From assembly GCA_037976565.1 (NCBI GenBank), contig CP137666.1, positions 59,289,413 through 59,353,412 of the forward strand: DNA of 64,000 nt, read 5' to 3'. A model generated the notes under the pieces. The model ran no database searches and had not been told where the DNA came from. It saw only the letters and a program-made list of their open reading frames with translations. The first letter of the stretch is position 1, and each line of letters starts with the position of its first letter. Of this stretch, positions 48,801 to 58,107 are shown one piece after another. The stretch comes from Mesocentrotus franciscanus. Its lineage: Eukaryota > Echinodermata > Echinoidea > Camarodonta > Strongylocentrotidae. Position numbers and translations under genes: made by a program.

Positions 48801-51800
48801 GTCGACAATGGTACACAATGCCTAACGGCAGCATGGCCCTACTTGAGAAGGAATCGTACTACGCCGTGTCAGCCTCGCGAAAGGAAGCGATTTGTATCCT
48901 CTCTGTATGGACGTTGCATCTGTACGTATTTAAATACTCGTTATAAATTGAAATAGGAATTATAACGACCTACTTCGAAAAGATGTTAGTCTTACAAAAA
49001 ACATTGATTTTCCGTACCTTGATTTTAATGTGCAATTTGCTGAGTCTACGATTGGCTGTCAAACTATGTTTCTGGCATGAGTACATTACCAGCCTGATGT
49101 ATGTTGGTGATTTATGCTATTCTTTCCGAAGGATTTCCAGCATTTGTTTAGTAATCGTTACATTTGTTAAAAATTGTCCATTTATTAAATTGATGTTGCA
49201 CATCAAACCAAAATAACCTGGTTGGATACCATTACGCTAGATTTAAAAAAATATATAAAAATCCGAAATTTAAAAGGACTTGTTTGTTTTTTAAATGGAA
49301 CAGAAAATGATTCACTAAAAGCGATTTTTTTTGTTTTGTTGTTGCAATCCCTGCACGCATAGCTTCGCCAGAAATAAACTTCATCTCTGAAAATCAAACT
49401 GGTTATCCAAGCAATAACATCTCGATCTTCTGCACTGCCATCGGGTCACCACAACCTGTAGTCTCCTTGTTACCCGTCGTAGAACCAGAGTCGACGGCTG
49501 AAGTGGGTCCATCCGCATCAGCCAGTCAAGTATTCCCATTGTCAAACGGAACCGACATTACGTAAGGAGAACGCATAACACAATCGCATAGACTTTCGAA
49601 AATTAACTTACAGTCCTTAAACTTGTTTATTACCTATTAAAATGAGATGACATTACACTAACGTAATATACGTAATCCAAACATAATTTCTTAACTATCA
49701 GATATACAATAGGGTATTGAAATTACTTCGAGTAAATTTCTCGTCGTGTTTCATATATATTTTGTAAAGATGATACATTATAAGAACTGATGAATGCAAT
49801 CATAATAATAGCCCAATTACTATACATCATACAGCTCTATAGTACGAAGTATCAGTATTAATCCTGGCTTCAGTCAAACCGCCACGAAAGGGCGCAAAAG
49901 CATTCAAGGAATCTCTTCCTACCGAGCATTCATTATTTTACTTCACCTGGGTGGAGGGAGGCAAATATAGATTAGTATTGTGACATGTTAACATGATAGC
50001 AGTACATTGATCCTAAATAAAAGGTATTTATTCAAAATGATATATGGTCAAATGGTAATGACAATATAGGCTTAATCCGTATAATCGTTAATCCACTGTC
50101 GTTTTTTTTTTTTTATAGATGTTGTTATGAATTAGTTTTAATTACAAATGATGAGTGGAATGCTTGTGAGTACATTATATGCAACTTCAATTTCCTCGAA
50201 TGGTTTCCCTTCTGTTCTGACAGATTTACCTGCACTGCTGAAAACTTTGCTGGTACAGCCACTTCAAGGATACAAGTAACAGCACTAGGTATGGTTACAT
50301 TACGTATTCCCAGTGACGTAGCTACATAGGGGTAAGGGGAACGTGCCCCCTCCGCCCCCCTCCCATCGCATGAGGACAAAAAACAAAAATAAAGAAAAAG
50401 GCTAGAAAGAGAGCAATGAATATGGTAAAACGACAAGGAAAATAGACCATAGGACCCTACCGCATCCTCCCCCATTTATTCGTATCTTTGATTGTCAAGA
50501 TAGAAAGGTGCCCCCTCCCCATCGTGCCAGTGCCCTACAATGCATGGACCCATCTGCGTATTCCTACTTAATTCAAGACTTTATGTCCGACTCTATTGCA
50601 CACAGTAGCTAGAGGTCCGTAGAAAATAAGTTAACAATTAGTTAAACATAATTATGTAGGCCTATACAAAAAAGGAGAAAATTAATAGACTGTACCAAAG
50701 AGAAACTGGATAAATCATTCACATTGTAAAAAACGTTCCATGAACATTTATTTAACAAAATAGGTGTCAGATCAACTTTGAGGCAATAACAGGCCAATCA
50801 TGGGCGATTTTTGCTCAGTTTCTAGTAAAAAGGATCTCGCGTGATTGTCAAAGCAATACCCAAGTTGGGCATAAAATTGTCAAAAATTTGGCTGGACACA
50901 TAATATCTACCTTTTAGGCAATTGTTATCAAATATGTTTACAGTGTTCCATTTCAACCATTTGTCTATAGTATATACGATTAAATCGAACATGAGATTTA
51001 GTAATACAGCCTGACCACCTTGAAATAAAAATATGTAGTATAAAGTATGCAGTATTATAGTAATAGTATGTAAGCTATTAGAGCAGAATGTGATCTTGTC
51101 TATAAATGCATCCTGTATTTTATCTTGAATCCTAGATTACCGATGTCGTGGTTTAGATGATAAACTTTTGGACTTCCAGCAGAATCAGCTGACGGAATGT
51201 CCATCCGTTCTTCAATTACCGGTTGAATACTATTATCATCGCAAGACACGCTACGTCCGTCAAGACGGCATCTTGCAGTTCTTGCCCCTGAGGTTGTTCA
51301 TGCCTTCCGTCTTTTCGTTCCGGGTTACGGTCACAACCGAGCCGGTACGACCCATCTCACTACGTAGAAGACGTGATCTCTTCAAGATTCTCTACGAAAG
51401 AGATTATCGCAATGTCACTCTCGACAATGGTGCCATCACTGTAGAATTCTCACCGCCTGTCTTCGTTGCGCACTACACACGTCTTTACATCGACCTGCTC
51501 TCTTTGGATAACACACCTCTGAATCTACCGTTGAACCAGGGAGATGAATCTGTCTGGTTGAGCTACGCAGTGCAAGAACAACTCCCATACCTCCAGTGTC
51601 CTCTGTCGCCTCCATTGAACCCTACTGACAATGCATCGTGCTTCGATCAGCTGGATGTGTGGGCCGCCATGGAAGAAAAGTCCGTTGGGTTGGGGTGTAC
51701 AGAAGATGCTTCTTTATCATTCCGTACCTACGAAACATGCCTACGTATTGGTGATGCCCGTAAGTCAAAATACATTCCCCAAAATGGCAACTATGATGAC

Positions 51801-54800
51801 CAAATTTTAGGGAACATTCTGTAAAGTCTCCAATTATTTAAAACCTACATTAAAGGTATTACAAAGTTTTGGTATGGGGTCATGAATTTGGTTCAAATGA
51901 ACATATTGGAAGCATATGCGATCGTAATTGTCGCGGTTGAAATCGAGTCTTAAAGATACTATGTCCCTTTTGCAGCCAACATCAAATTCTGTAGAACTTA
52001 GCAGGAATTATGAATATGTCATGTATGTCCTATCTGTGAAATTTAAACGTTAGCAGTGTCCTAATATTCAAATTATGCAAGGAAACCCGTTTACTTGCTA
52101 GACTTCACTGTCAGACACTATTGAGTGACTGACTGGCCCTTTTTCATCTTTGGTAATAACATACATAAAATGAGCTGTAAAGGGTACATGAGCATTTGTC
52201 TACATCAATAACCCACTTCTTGTAATGGCCAAAATTAAACTGATTGAATCTTTGCGCAGCATAAAACGTACGACCATTCGGTACAATGGTCTGAAAAATC
52301 AGACTATTACTTACTGGCTCTATAGCTCCTAAGTCGATTCGACAACTAATAGTCGTTATTTTCCCACTTAAAGACATTTTCAAGGCCCCCTTTTTTAGGG
52401 AAGTTCTAAATTAGTATTGTCTTTCAAATGCCGTTGGAATTTAACCTATTCATTTTTTTGGCCTGCAAATGGGACATAGTACCTTTAAGTAATAAAATTG
52501 TAAATAATAAACCCTTTATGTTGTATAGCGCCCTCTCAAGACTGATATTACTTTAGCTTTAAAACAATGTTTCTTGACTATAATCGACCGATTTGCTATT
52601 CCCGTTTGGAAATTATATATCGGATTTATCTGCATATTCTGAGATTTTCATGGTCGCAGCTACCATGGAATGGCCTAATTAGGCGCTATTTGAAATATTT
52701 GAAATTTACCGGGAGCACAGGTAAATTTTGATTATTCAATTTGCCCGAAAGCAGAAGTGTTTTGGGGGGCTAAGTTTTTAGTGCTTCAAATACATCCACA
52801 GGGGCATCCAAATATATCAAAATGTAAAGAATAACTATCCATCCAATTTCAAAATTTCCCAAAACTTTGCGTTACCTTTAATTTGATTTGTTATCAATGG
52901 ACCGCCCGTCGCGCGCAAACCTTTGAAGACATCGCAAATTGCAAAATACAGGTCCTTGTAGGCCAAATTGGCAAAAAACCTAATGTGCAAACATTAATAT
53001 GTTCTTTGGATTTGACTAATGCCCTCAGTTTGTATTTGGATTGAATTTAAAGCATTATGCATACGATTGTCAGTTCATCGTTTTTCTTCAAATTTGAGAA
53101 AATCTTAGTAAAATAATCCGAAGTTGACTGAGTCTCGATCAGGCAAATTTTTATTGAGGCTTCCTATTCCCCCAGGGGAGTGTTTCACAAAGATCCTAAG
53201 TCGAACTTAACTCTAAGTTGGACTTAAAAATTATGGAGAGCCATTTGTAGCCTTAAAATAAAATATATCCAAAAGCGAAAATTCAAGTATTTTAGACTTT
53301 TTATAAATTCCACATCAAGAACATGAAATCTCCTTGATAATTAAAAAATATGAATAATTTGAATCAACATTTTATGCCTTTAAAATAACTTTAAAAAAAT
53401 ATTTGTATAGATGCTAACGGCTTTCCATAATTTTTAAGTCCAACTTAGAGATATGTTCAACTTAGGATCTTCGTGAAACACCCCCGGCTCTTAAATTCAT
53501 AATTGAAATGACTGTTTATCCATCTTGAAATAATAACAATCCGAAATTTACTTATCTCTAAAAAATCCTCATTTTCCCCCTCATCTCTCTCGATAGAGCC
53601 TGTTGTCAGTAATGAAGTGTCCGTTCCCCTTCTCAAGTTTTCCCAAAACTACGATATTCCCTGTCCTATAGAGGGCGCTGTACGTCGCCAATGGTTGCGC
53701 ATGTCCAGTCGTGGATTGAGGACCCCCTACGAATCCCCATCACCGTTTCTACGCTTCCAACCTTTCACCGCTGGTGACATGGGTTATTACCACTGCGAGG
53801 GGTATGGTGGCGGGGCTTACCGCGATGAGACAGTCACTACCGCTCCTGTTCTCCTGACTGTTGAGGGTAAGAAGGGATTGAGAATGGGGATCGAGGGAAG
53901 ACTGTGCTCCAAATGGTCATTATTATTTGCATAATGATTAGAAAATTAAAGTTACATTCTGACGATACAGATGACCTAGCTTAATCTCGAAAGTAATGGC
54001 ATCGTGATTGTGAACTAAGTTTTCTGAAAATGTGAAGCACAGGGCACCCATCTTTTTTAATTTTGCCACGGTTTTGTTTCTGAGCAGATTAACCACCTCC
54101 TCCTTGTATGGACCCGCCTGCTTGTATGGGTCCGTTGAATTCGAGGTTTATCTTGTTGATTTCTTTTGTTGATTGGGACTTTTTAGGAGGGAATCATGAA
54201 GTCGATTCACCTACGGCCGTGGACTGCCTTGTAGGTCTGCTTTTAATTGTTCAATCACTGGGATTTACCTTGCTAATTGCATAGGACTCTTTGGGAGGAA
54301 GACACAATGTCTTATCTCCTATACGGTCACATTGCAGTGGCTGAAAGATCTAGAAGTTAAAGTGTTGGACTTGAATTTTTAGATGTTTGAATATTGAACC
54401 ACACATAATAATAGCCCCCACAACATGTAAGAGTGAGTGCAATACATTTTATGCAAAAATGATGTGATCAAAGATAAATCGATGCCATTGATTCTCTCTT
54501 CCAATAATCTGATAAAATTCAAGCACTTACTTCGAAAGTAAAGATAAACCTATGGTTAGATTAATTTCAGCTGATTTGATAGGAACAGATTCACATTTGA
54601 TTGTATGATCCTTCAACCCAACATGTTCGCTTAATTTCATTGGTTTTCTTCGTTGCAAATATTGCGGGGATACATGTAATTAAGTTAAGTATTCAAAATA
54701 TTAATGCATAGGCCTACACTAGTCCCTGCCTAACAAACTCCTCTATATTTTGTGCTTGTTTATCTGATACACACTCTCCCTCTCTACCTCTCGCTAAACA

Positions 54801-54957
54801 CACACGCACACAGTTTCGCCCTAATTTCTCTCAATTTCTCAATTTCTTTTTTTTAGGAGTGGCAACGATTGCTTTTTCAGTTACGTTCGTCTACGACTAT
54901 ATTGACTTTGAGCATCCTGAAATATTTTATGAGTATGCTCCCATGTTCAGAGACCCA
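31856..54957 (+). CDS. Adhesion G-protein-coupled receptor gene B (3' partial)
   Basis: Eleven exons in order, all open, all with AG/GT borders and matching phases: signal peptide, LDLa, a three-exon beta-rich part plus a four-cysteine exon (module 1), split Ig domain, module 2, second Ig, and the first SEA exon. Exons from 48776 onward correspond one to one with gene A exons from 1101 onward, and the introns align too, so this is a tandem duplicate. The SEA second half, HormR, GAIN and seven helices seen in gene A are not found before the window end; the 7 kb after the last exon is nested mobile DNA, so the remaining exons lie farther right or are lost. Expected role: a cell-surface receptor whose LDLa, Ig and SEA parts bind ligand or neighbouring cells. 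Confidence 0.85.
33590..33875. repeat. Short-period TTACGA repeat
   Basis: More than twenty copies of TTACGA or TTACGG recur every 10-12 bp (for example GAGTTATTACGATGTATTTA), without exact unit identity. It lies in the first intron of gene B. No gene. Confidence 0.8.
34305..35056. mobile_element. Element with CAGGG(G)CGGATC ends, three internal repeats and a zinc-finger scrap
   Basis: Ends CAGGGCGGATCTA and TAGATCCGCCCCTG are inverted; CTATT flanks both sides. Inside are three units of about 195 bp (from about 34487, 34645 and 34848) with TTTATCATGCACTGCTTTTT and GCCAGGAAAACATCACTTAC and CTCGCCGCTACGCGGCTCGT. At 34368-34451 there is a C2H2 zinc-finger fragment: THTGEKP linker, one missing base, then FKCKYCEKIFNSSGNLTK. 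Confidence 0.8.
35884..36200 (-). mobile_element. tRNA-derived SINE heads (two, adjacent)
   Basis: On the minus strand, 35886-35962 reads GGACCAGTGATGGCC...GGTTCAAGTCCTGC with a 7-bp acceptor-like stem, T arm and box B; the anticodon loop lacks the usual T33, so I call it SINE-like and not a tRNA gene. A plus-strand echo (GACCAGTGATGGCCTGATGG) lies at 36049, and a second minus-strand head with GAGTTCGAATCCCACTCC covers 36130-36200. Confidence 0.6.
36475..37058. mobile_element. MITE with CACAAAAAGTAACTAC inverted ends
   Basis: CACAAAAAGTAACTAC at the left, GTAGTTACTTTTTGTG at the right, plus matching inner words around ATTATGAGCAATT. 584 bp, AT-rich, non-coding; no clear target duplication. 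Confidence 0.75.
37187..37269. repeat. 83-bp near-perfect palindrome
   Basis: Two 41-nt arms around a single G: ACTGAAATGTAAGATTCTAT at one end, returning as its reverse complement at the other with about three mismatches, loop centre CTATACGAGTCGTATAG. It can form a long hairpin. Confidence 0.88.
39020..39539. mobile_element. TTAA-type MITE, family 1
   Basis: AGGGAAATCCAACCCTAA at the left and AAGGTTGGATTGACCTT at the right, with the shared inner words GCAGAAAAATCAGA and AAGAAAGTTATGA of the elements at 2004 and 16702. Flanking TTAA is not preserved. It abuts the LDLa exon region. Confidence 0.78.
39651..39773 (+). CDS. Gene B exon 2: LDL-receptor class A domain
   Basis: Acceptor TATATAG, donor GTAAGT, phase 1 both ends, exactly 41 codons, a classic symmetric LDLa exon. 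Six cysteines in order and the calcium-binding signature CDSYDDCGTGFDEKEC are visible. LDLa modules bind ligands or proteins outside the cell. A second acceptor 72 nt upstream (39577-39578) would add 24 codons in frame. Confidence 0.92.
   Translation, partial: LPVPTVPFNAPSAKLVTPLLLYVTLMTIVVLVSMKRNAQN
40132..40256. repeat. 17-18 bp minisatellite
   Basis: Seven to eight tandem copies of GGGGTAGTTGTCCTAGA with drift toward GGTGGTTATCC. In the intron after the LDLa exon. Confidence 0.88.
40519..40684 (-). mobile_element. tRNA-derived SINE (family S2), minus strand
   Basis: Reverse complement holds GGTTCGAATCCCAGTCC and CCACTCTCCACCC as in copies 19251 and 21199. Ends about 45 bp before the next exon. 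Confidence 0.72.
40730..40890 (+). CDS. Gene B exon 3: extracellular module 1, part 1
   Basis: Acceptor CAATAG, donor GTAAGT, phase 1 in, 0 out. Product DECNETIYASFDSDCSAERK, then GLEGFVSDGEFFFRVPIFDF and VWIDR: a secreted-type, glycosylatable beta-rich piece with two cysteines. It has some look of a CUB or jelly-roll fold, but I cannot assign it. Confidence 0.78.
41637..41890. repeat. (ATT)n/(ATC)n microsatellite
   Basis: Trinucleotide ATT and ATC runs; associated open frames are artefacts. Confidence 0.92.
41944..42090 (+). CDS. Gene B exon 4: extracellular module 1, part 2
   Basis: Acceptor TTCTAG, donor GTAAGA, 49 codons, phase 0. VYLDWGRNRQSGPSTNLTEQ, FFMLRISSISNVGDV and LTVVTLQLTAN. 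Two N-x-T sites; alternating hydrophobics indicate beta strands. Confidence 0.8.
42820..43130 (-). mobile_element. LINE remnant, C-terminal end of ORF2
   Basis: Minus-strand frames show PRTNSTIYSNSFFH, RTTCLITS and FKTRLCDFSPTTQR-like text, the usual C-terminal tail of CR1/L2-type reverse transcriptases, with several frameshifts. Together with 44600-44966 it seems to be one LINE split by the element at 43150-44595. Confidence 0.55.
43150..44595 (-). mobile_element. GTGCCCC hAT-like element, reverse orientation
   Basis: Reverse complement of the 29882 element: GAAATCTCAAAGCGAAAATA near the left, then dozens of AAAAGGGGCACTTATCAGA units. Terminal CAG motif is eroded. In the intron between gene B exons 4 and 5. 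Confidence 0.8.
44600..44966 (-). mobile_element. CR1/L2-like LINE reverse-transcriptase fragment
   Basis: On the minus strand the frames read KIRLFADDAFIYRE (catalytic Phe-Ala-Asp-Asp), LSKWGSDWQIIFNTNKC, TYLGITFSSDLKWNSHINNI and VIRRNFKAC. One frameshift near 44895. Dead copy. Confidence 0.82.
44967..45600 (-). mobile_element. Second LINE remnant (different family)
   Basis: Minus strand: YIDENLSWNEHIRHII, SRNIGILFKTKCFLPKKTL, LILPYISYC, then MINLLPDSFKICFVLNN, YPTRNSLKFHL and LWNALPDSIKS. These are the thumb and C-terminal region of a non-LTR reverse transcriptase, with several stops. It is joined directly to the previous fragment. Confidence 0.8.
45601..45870. repeat. (AAT)n and (ACT)n microsatellites
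   Basis: About 270 bp of AAT, GAT and ACT triplets on the plus strand. Open frames over it are not genes. Confidence 0.93.
46423..46589 (+). CDS. Gene B exon 5: extracellular module 1, part 3
   Basis: Acceptor TTACAG, donor GTAACA, phase 0 in, 2 out, 167 nt. ESLSGVEKKLRGPLEVDPNG, IQVNLSFVIDAEPSN and SGTVEVEFVR. The LEVDPNGIQVNLSF segment lines up with the TLDNGAITVEFSP segment of the module 2 exon, supporting a repeat. Confidence 0.8.
46667..47100. mobile_element. TTAA-type MITE family 5, left-truncated
   Basis: Shares AAGTGCATGGTTAT through CCAAAACTCAAATATCCCTTT with 18684 and 26894; its first about 50 bp are missing. Keeps the empty site for the 272-bp MITE near 46999. Confidence 0.78.
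47305..47836 (-). mobile_element. GTGCCCC hAT-like element, right end plus internal deletion
   Basis: Begins CAGGGGCGACGGAGCG, the reversed right terminus, and holds GGGGCACCAAC and the AAAAGGGGCAC units. From 47427 on it is the paralogous equivalent of 1-410. Confidence 0.82.
48776..48921 (+). CDS. Gene B exon 6: module 1, four-cysteine part
   Basis: Acceptor CCTTAG, donor GTACGT, phase 2 in, 1 out, 146 nt. RYLDPCPGIVDNGTQC, AAWPYL, RTTPC, RERKRFVSSLYGRC: cysteines spaced C-x9-C-x15-C-x15-C. RERKR is a basic furin-type site absent from gene A. Confidence 0.83.
49363..49561 (+). CDS. Gene B exon 7: first Ig domain, N-terminal half
   Basis: Acceptor GCATAG, donor GTAAGG, phase 1 in, 2 out, 199 nt. 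SPEINF, NQTGYPSNNISIFCTAIG and SPQPVVSLLPVV; B-strand cysteine in IFCTA. Counterpart of 1682. Confidence 0.86.
50224..50288 (+). CDS. Gene B exon 8: first Ig domain, C-terminal end
   Basis: Acceptor TGACAG, donor GTATGG, phase 2 in, 1 out. FTCTAENFAGTATSRIQV, the F and G strands of the Ig fold. Confidence 0.86.
51136..51759 (+). CDS. Gene B exon 9: extracellular module 2 with furin-like site
   Basis: Acceptor CCTAG, donor GTAAGT, phase 1 both ends, 624 nt. DYRCRGLDDKLLDFQQNQL at the start; FSFRVTVTTEP; the basic cluster LRRRRD; ITVEFSPPVFVAHYTRLYI; then cysteines C-x13-C-x18-C-x13-C with WAAMEE between the second and third. The single exon covers what four exons encode in module 1. Function of the module unknown. 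Confidence 0.85.
51854..52877. mobile_element. TTAA-flanked MITE, family 3 (copy B only)
   Basis: AGGTATTACAAAGTTTTGG at the left and CCAAAACTTTGCGTTACCT at the right, flanked by TTAA (51850-51853, 52878-52881). Copy A has one TTAA at the same point (5911). It hosts a nested MITE at 51954-52484. Confidence 0.9.
51954..52484. mobile_element. TTAA-flanked MITE, family 4, nested
   Basis: Near-identical to 25708-26234, with TTAA at 51950-51953 and 52485-52488. Nested inside the family 3 element. Confidence 0.9.
53175..53485. mobile_element. Foldback MITE with GGGGAGTGTTTCAC ends (copy B only)
   Basis: Terminal inverted repeats of about 65 bp: GGGGAGTGTTTCACAAAGAT and CTAAGTTGGACTTAAAAATT on the left and their reverse complements on the right. 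The copy A intron lacks it (6553-6557). Confidence 0.85.
53597..53866 (+). CDS. Gene B exon 10: second Ig domain
   Basis: Acceptor CGATAG, donor GTAAGA, phase 1 both ends, 270 nt fully open. EVSVPLLKFSQNYDIPC, QWLRMSSRGLRTPYESPSPF, then DMGYYHCEG, the Ig F-strand motif. The intact equivalent of the frameshifted 6659 exon. Confidence 0.86.
54857..54957 (+). CDS. Gene B exon 11: SEA domain first half
   Basis: Acceptor TTTTAG, donor GTAAGT, phase 1 in, 0 out, 101 nt. VATIAFSVTFVYDYIDFEHP and YEYAPMFRDP. In gene A the next exon completes the SEA fold; here it is not found within the remaining 9 kb. Confidence 0.8.
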
Positions 54958-56104
54958 GTAAGTTAATTTTAATCATCATCAAACACCAAATATTTAATTT
55001 TCTTGCTTGGCTCGCTCGCCAAGATGTATGAATTCAGCGTGCTGTTGTTAATGACACCACAAAATGACGTAAATCAACATCATAATTTACAAATTATGAA
55101 GAGATTATGTCGCCTTTACCCTCTCACGCAAATTATAAAGAGCCAAGAGAAGTGTTGTTTTTTTTTTGTCACTGGCTAGGACCCCTCCCCCACCTCCCAC
55201 TAGCCAAGATACGCCACTAGAATGAACCGTCCCGAACTTGTCACTAGGGACTTTTAGATTTGCACGTCGACATAGTGGACTGCAACGTGTGACGTCCTTA
55301 TACGGCACTGTGCCTTAAAGGTATTACAAAGTGTTGGTAAAAATATTGAATTCCTCTGAAACTGTTTGATCTTATAAAAAGATGTTATAGGAATATTTTT
55401 AACCAATCTCCACTGCTGAAATACAGATATTTTTTTAATAGTAAATTAAACAGTAATTAATAAATCAATTATTATAAATCAATTATTAGTTCCAAGCTGC
55501 CTGTATATAAAACAGCCCCTGGTGTTGTTTACTAGCGCCATCTACTGTCGTACATGGTCCTTGGTATAATCGATGTTGAAACTGTGTTACGTCTCGGCGC
55601 AAGCCTCGACACCGCGGTGACCTCGCTGAGCGGGGAAGGGACTCTATTCGCATGACTTATATCCATGGTACAGTGTGTGTCTGTGTAGTGTATGAATCAG
55701 ATACACATCTCCGTTGCCGTTCAATATGCACAATGCATAGACCTACGTGATTAGTAGGTCCATGGTAAAACCCTCTTCGGCAACCGTCTCAATCTAGTCT
55801 CAGCTTCGACTCAGCCAGCTCTTGGATCAATATACATGTATAATAGACAAGTTTCCAGTAGGCCTACGGGATACACATGAACTCTTATTATTTGTTCAAT
55901 TCTTATGTCTGAAATGTATTCAGGAAAGAATATCGGAAAGAAAGCAATATGAAAATGAATGACCACAAAACGTTCAGAAATAGGCCTACATGTAAGAAAT
56001 ACAAGAAATATGTCTATCTAGATAGTCTCCTCTCTTTCTCTCTCTGTCTCTCTCTCTCTCTCTCTTTATTTCTCTCCCTCTCCCTCTCTCTTTCCTAAAA
56101 CACG

Positions 56105-56487
56105 GTAGTTTGTTTGGCGCTAGTTCAGAATCATATCTAGACTTCGACCCCTAACTCCGGCGTGAAGATACCCTACTAAAACATACCAAAAATCAACTAA
56201 ATCTTCATCGATTGTTCAAATAATGGTCATGATTTAAAAGCCGTTATGTTTCTACCTGTTTTTTGTCAATTTTTTTTATCTTTAGAGGAGTATTTTTCTG
56301 AAAAATGAACACTTTAGTATACACTTTCTCACAGGTTTCACGGCAAACCGCTGCACAATACATGGTGGGTTGCGTGCGGTCGAGCGCCTGCGTGAAGTTA
56401 TCTACCGTAATACTTAGGGTATCTCCACCCCGGAGTTACGGGTCGAAATTTGGATATGATTCTGAACTAGCGTCGTTTGTTTTTTTC
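56105..56487. mobile_element. Foldback element with about 75-bp inverted ends
   Basis: GCTAGTTCAGAATCATATC and TTCGACCCCTAACTCCGG on the left return inverted as CCGGAGTTACGGGTCGAA and GATATGATTCTGAACTAGC on the right. Confidence 0.8.
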
Positions 56488-56559
56488 CTGTACCGTTTGG
56501 ATTATAACCAATTATCTTTCACCGCGTCTCTCTCTCGATCTCTCTCCGAAATATTATAG

Positions 56560-56810
56560 GCCCTTATTATCATTGTCATATATATCATTCTCATCTACAT
56601 GCATAACCCAAACCCACAAAATATATGGTCACCATACGCAAATGAGAATTTCTATCGTTTTTGTGATTATATCATTATCCTTGTCATATCATCAACATCT
56701 ACATAACCCCATAAAAAAAATAAAAAAAATATGGTTCTTAATTTCACGGTAATGAGAACGTATATCGTTTTTGTGGTTATTATCCTATTCATTATATCAT
56801 CCAAATAAAA
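56560..56810. repeat. Tandem repeat, about 110-bp unit (array T3, left block)
   Basis: GAGAATTTCTATCGTTTTTG recurs with CATCAACATCTACATAACCC; the same units reappear at 60085-60300, on the far side of the other two arrays. Confidence 0.7.
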
Positions 56811-57159
56811 TTCAAACATGGTTTATTTCTAATTCGATACCAGTGATTTACAAATGTTGCTGAAATGACATGTTTTTCCGGGATTTGACCACCGAAATAC
56901 AATTCAAACGTATTTACAAATGTTGCTGAAATGACATGATTTTCCTGGATTTTTCGTTTTTTTATAATTTATACTTTTGTATGCGTTTGTTGGAAAATGA
57001 CTCATTCCCAAATTTACAGACGGGCAAAAAAATGTGCTTATTTAGAAGCATTCACGTCAGGACCTGCGGAACGGCGGTGGTCGGGGTGGGGGTGGGGCTC
57101 GAACCCCCCTCACCATTTTGAAAAAGAGTAATAGAAAGAAAGAAAGAATAGCGACCTGC

Positions 57160-57970
57160 CAGTGTCACAAATGAGATATCAAAATATGCATGCTCATCTT
57201 ACCGTAATTTATAGCCTGAAACCCCTGAGCTTCTTGGTGCTTGATCGCCCCCTGGACCCCACACCTATTAGTAAACTGCCTGTGTCACAAATAAGGTATC
57301 ACAATATGCTCATCTGACCGTAATTAAATGCCTATAACCCTTGAGATTCCGGGGGCTCTGCCCCTGGACCCCATCAGGGGCCCTAAGGCCAGCCCCTGGA
57401 TGCTCATCTAACCGTAATTTCTTGCCTAGAGCCCCTGAGCTTCTGGGGGCTCCGCCCCCTGGACTCCACGCCTATTGGTTAACTGCCTGTGTCACAAATA
57501 AGTTATCACAATAATGCTCATCTGACCGTAATTAAATGCCTAAAACCCTTGAGATTCCGGGGGCTCTGCCCCTGGACCCCATCAGGGGCCCTAAGGCCAG
57601 CCCCTGGATGCTTATCTAACCGTAATTTCTTGCCTAAAGCCCCTGAGCTTCTAGGGGCTCCGCCCCTGGACCCCACGCCTGATAGTAACCTGCATGTGTC
57701 ACAAATAAGTTATCACAGTATGCTCATCTGACCGTAATTAAATGCCTAAAACCCCTGAGCTTCCGGCGGCTCCGCCCCTGGATCCCATCAGGGGCGGTAC
57801 GGCCGGCCCCTGAATGCTCATCTGACCGCGTAATTTATTCCCTCAAACCCCTGAGCTTCTGGGGGTTCCGCCCCCTGTACCCCAAGCCAATTAGTAACCT
57901 GCAGGTGTCACAAACTAATAAGGTATCAAAGTAATTATGCTCATTTGACAGTAATTGAATGCGTAGGACC
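57160..57970. repeat. Tandem array T1, about 207-bp higher-order unit
   Basis: GTCACAAAT starts units at about 57169, 57290, 57489, 57697 and 57906. Each long unit contains two half-units with CTGAGCTTCTGGGGGCTCCG and TGACCGTAATTAAATGCC. GC-rich patches alternate with AT-rich ones. No coding. Confidence 0.85.
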
Positions 57971-58107
57971 CCTGAGCTTCAGGCGCGTAGCCAGGGGACG
58001 GTGGGGGCAGTCGCCCCCAAAAAAAAAAAAAAAACGCCGGCCAAAAAGAGAGAGAGAGAGAGAGAGAAGAGAAAAAAATAAGAGGACGTAGGAAGAAAAA
58101 GGGAAAA

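Larger units (their letters stand above)
47427..55260. repeat. Segmental duplicate of 1-8,410
   Basis: Exons and introns of copy B align in order with copy A from position 1. Shared landmarks: CACCTCTGGAGT near 550 / 47973, the exon pairs listed here, and the hairpin repeat start at 8397 / 55248. Differences are mostly mobile-element insertions in one copy. The left border cannot be seen because copy A runs off the window. Confidence 0.88.
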
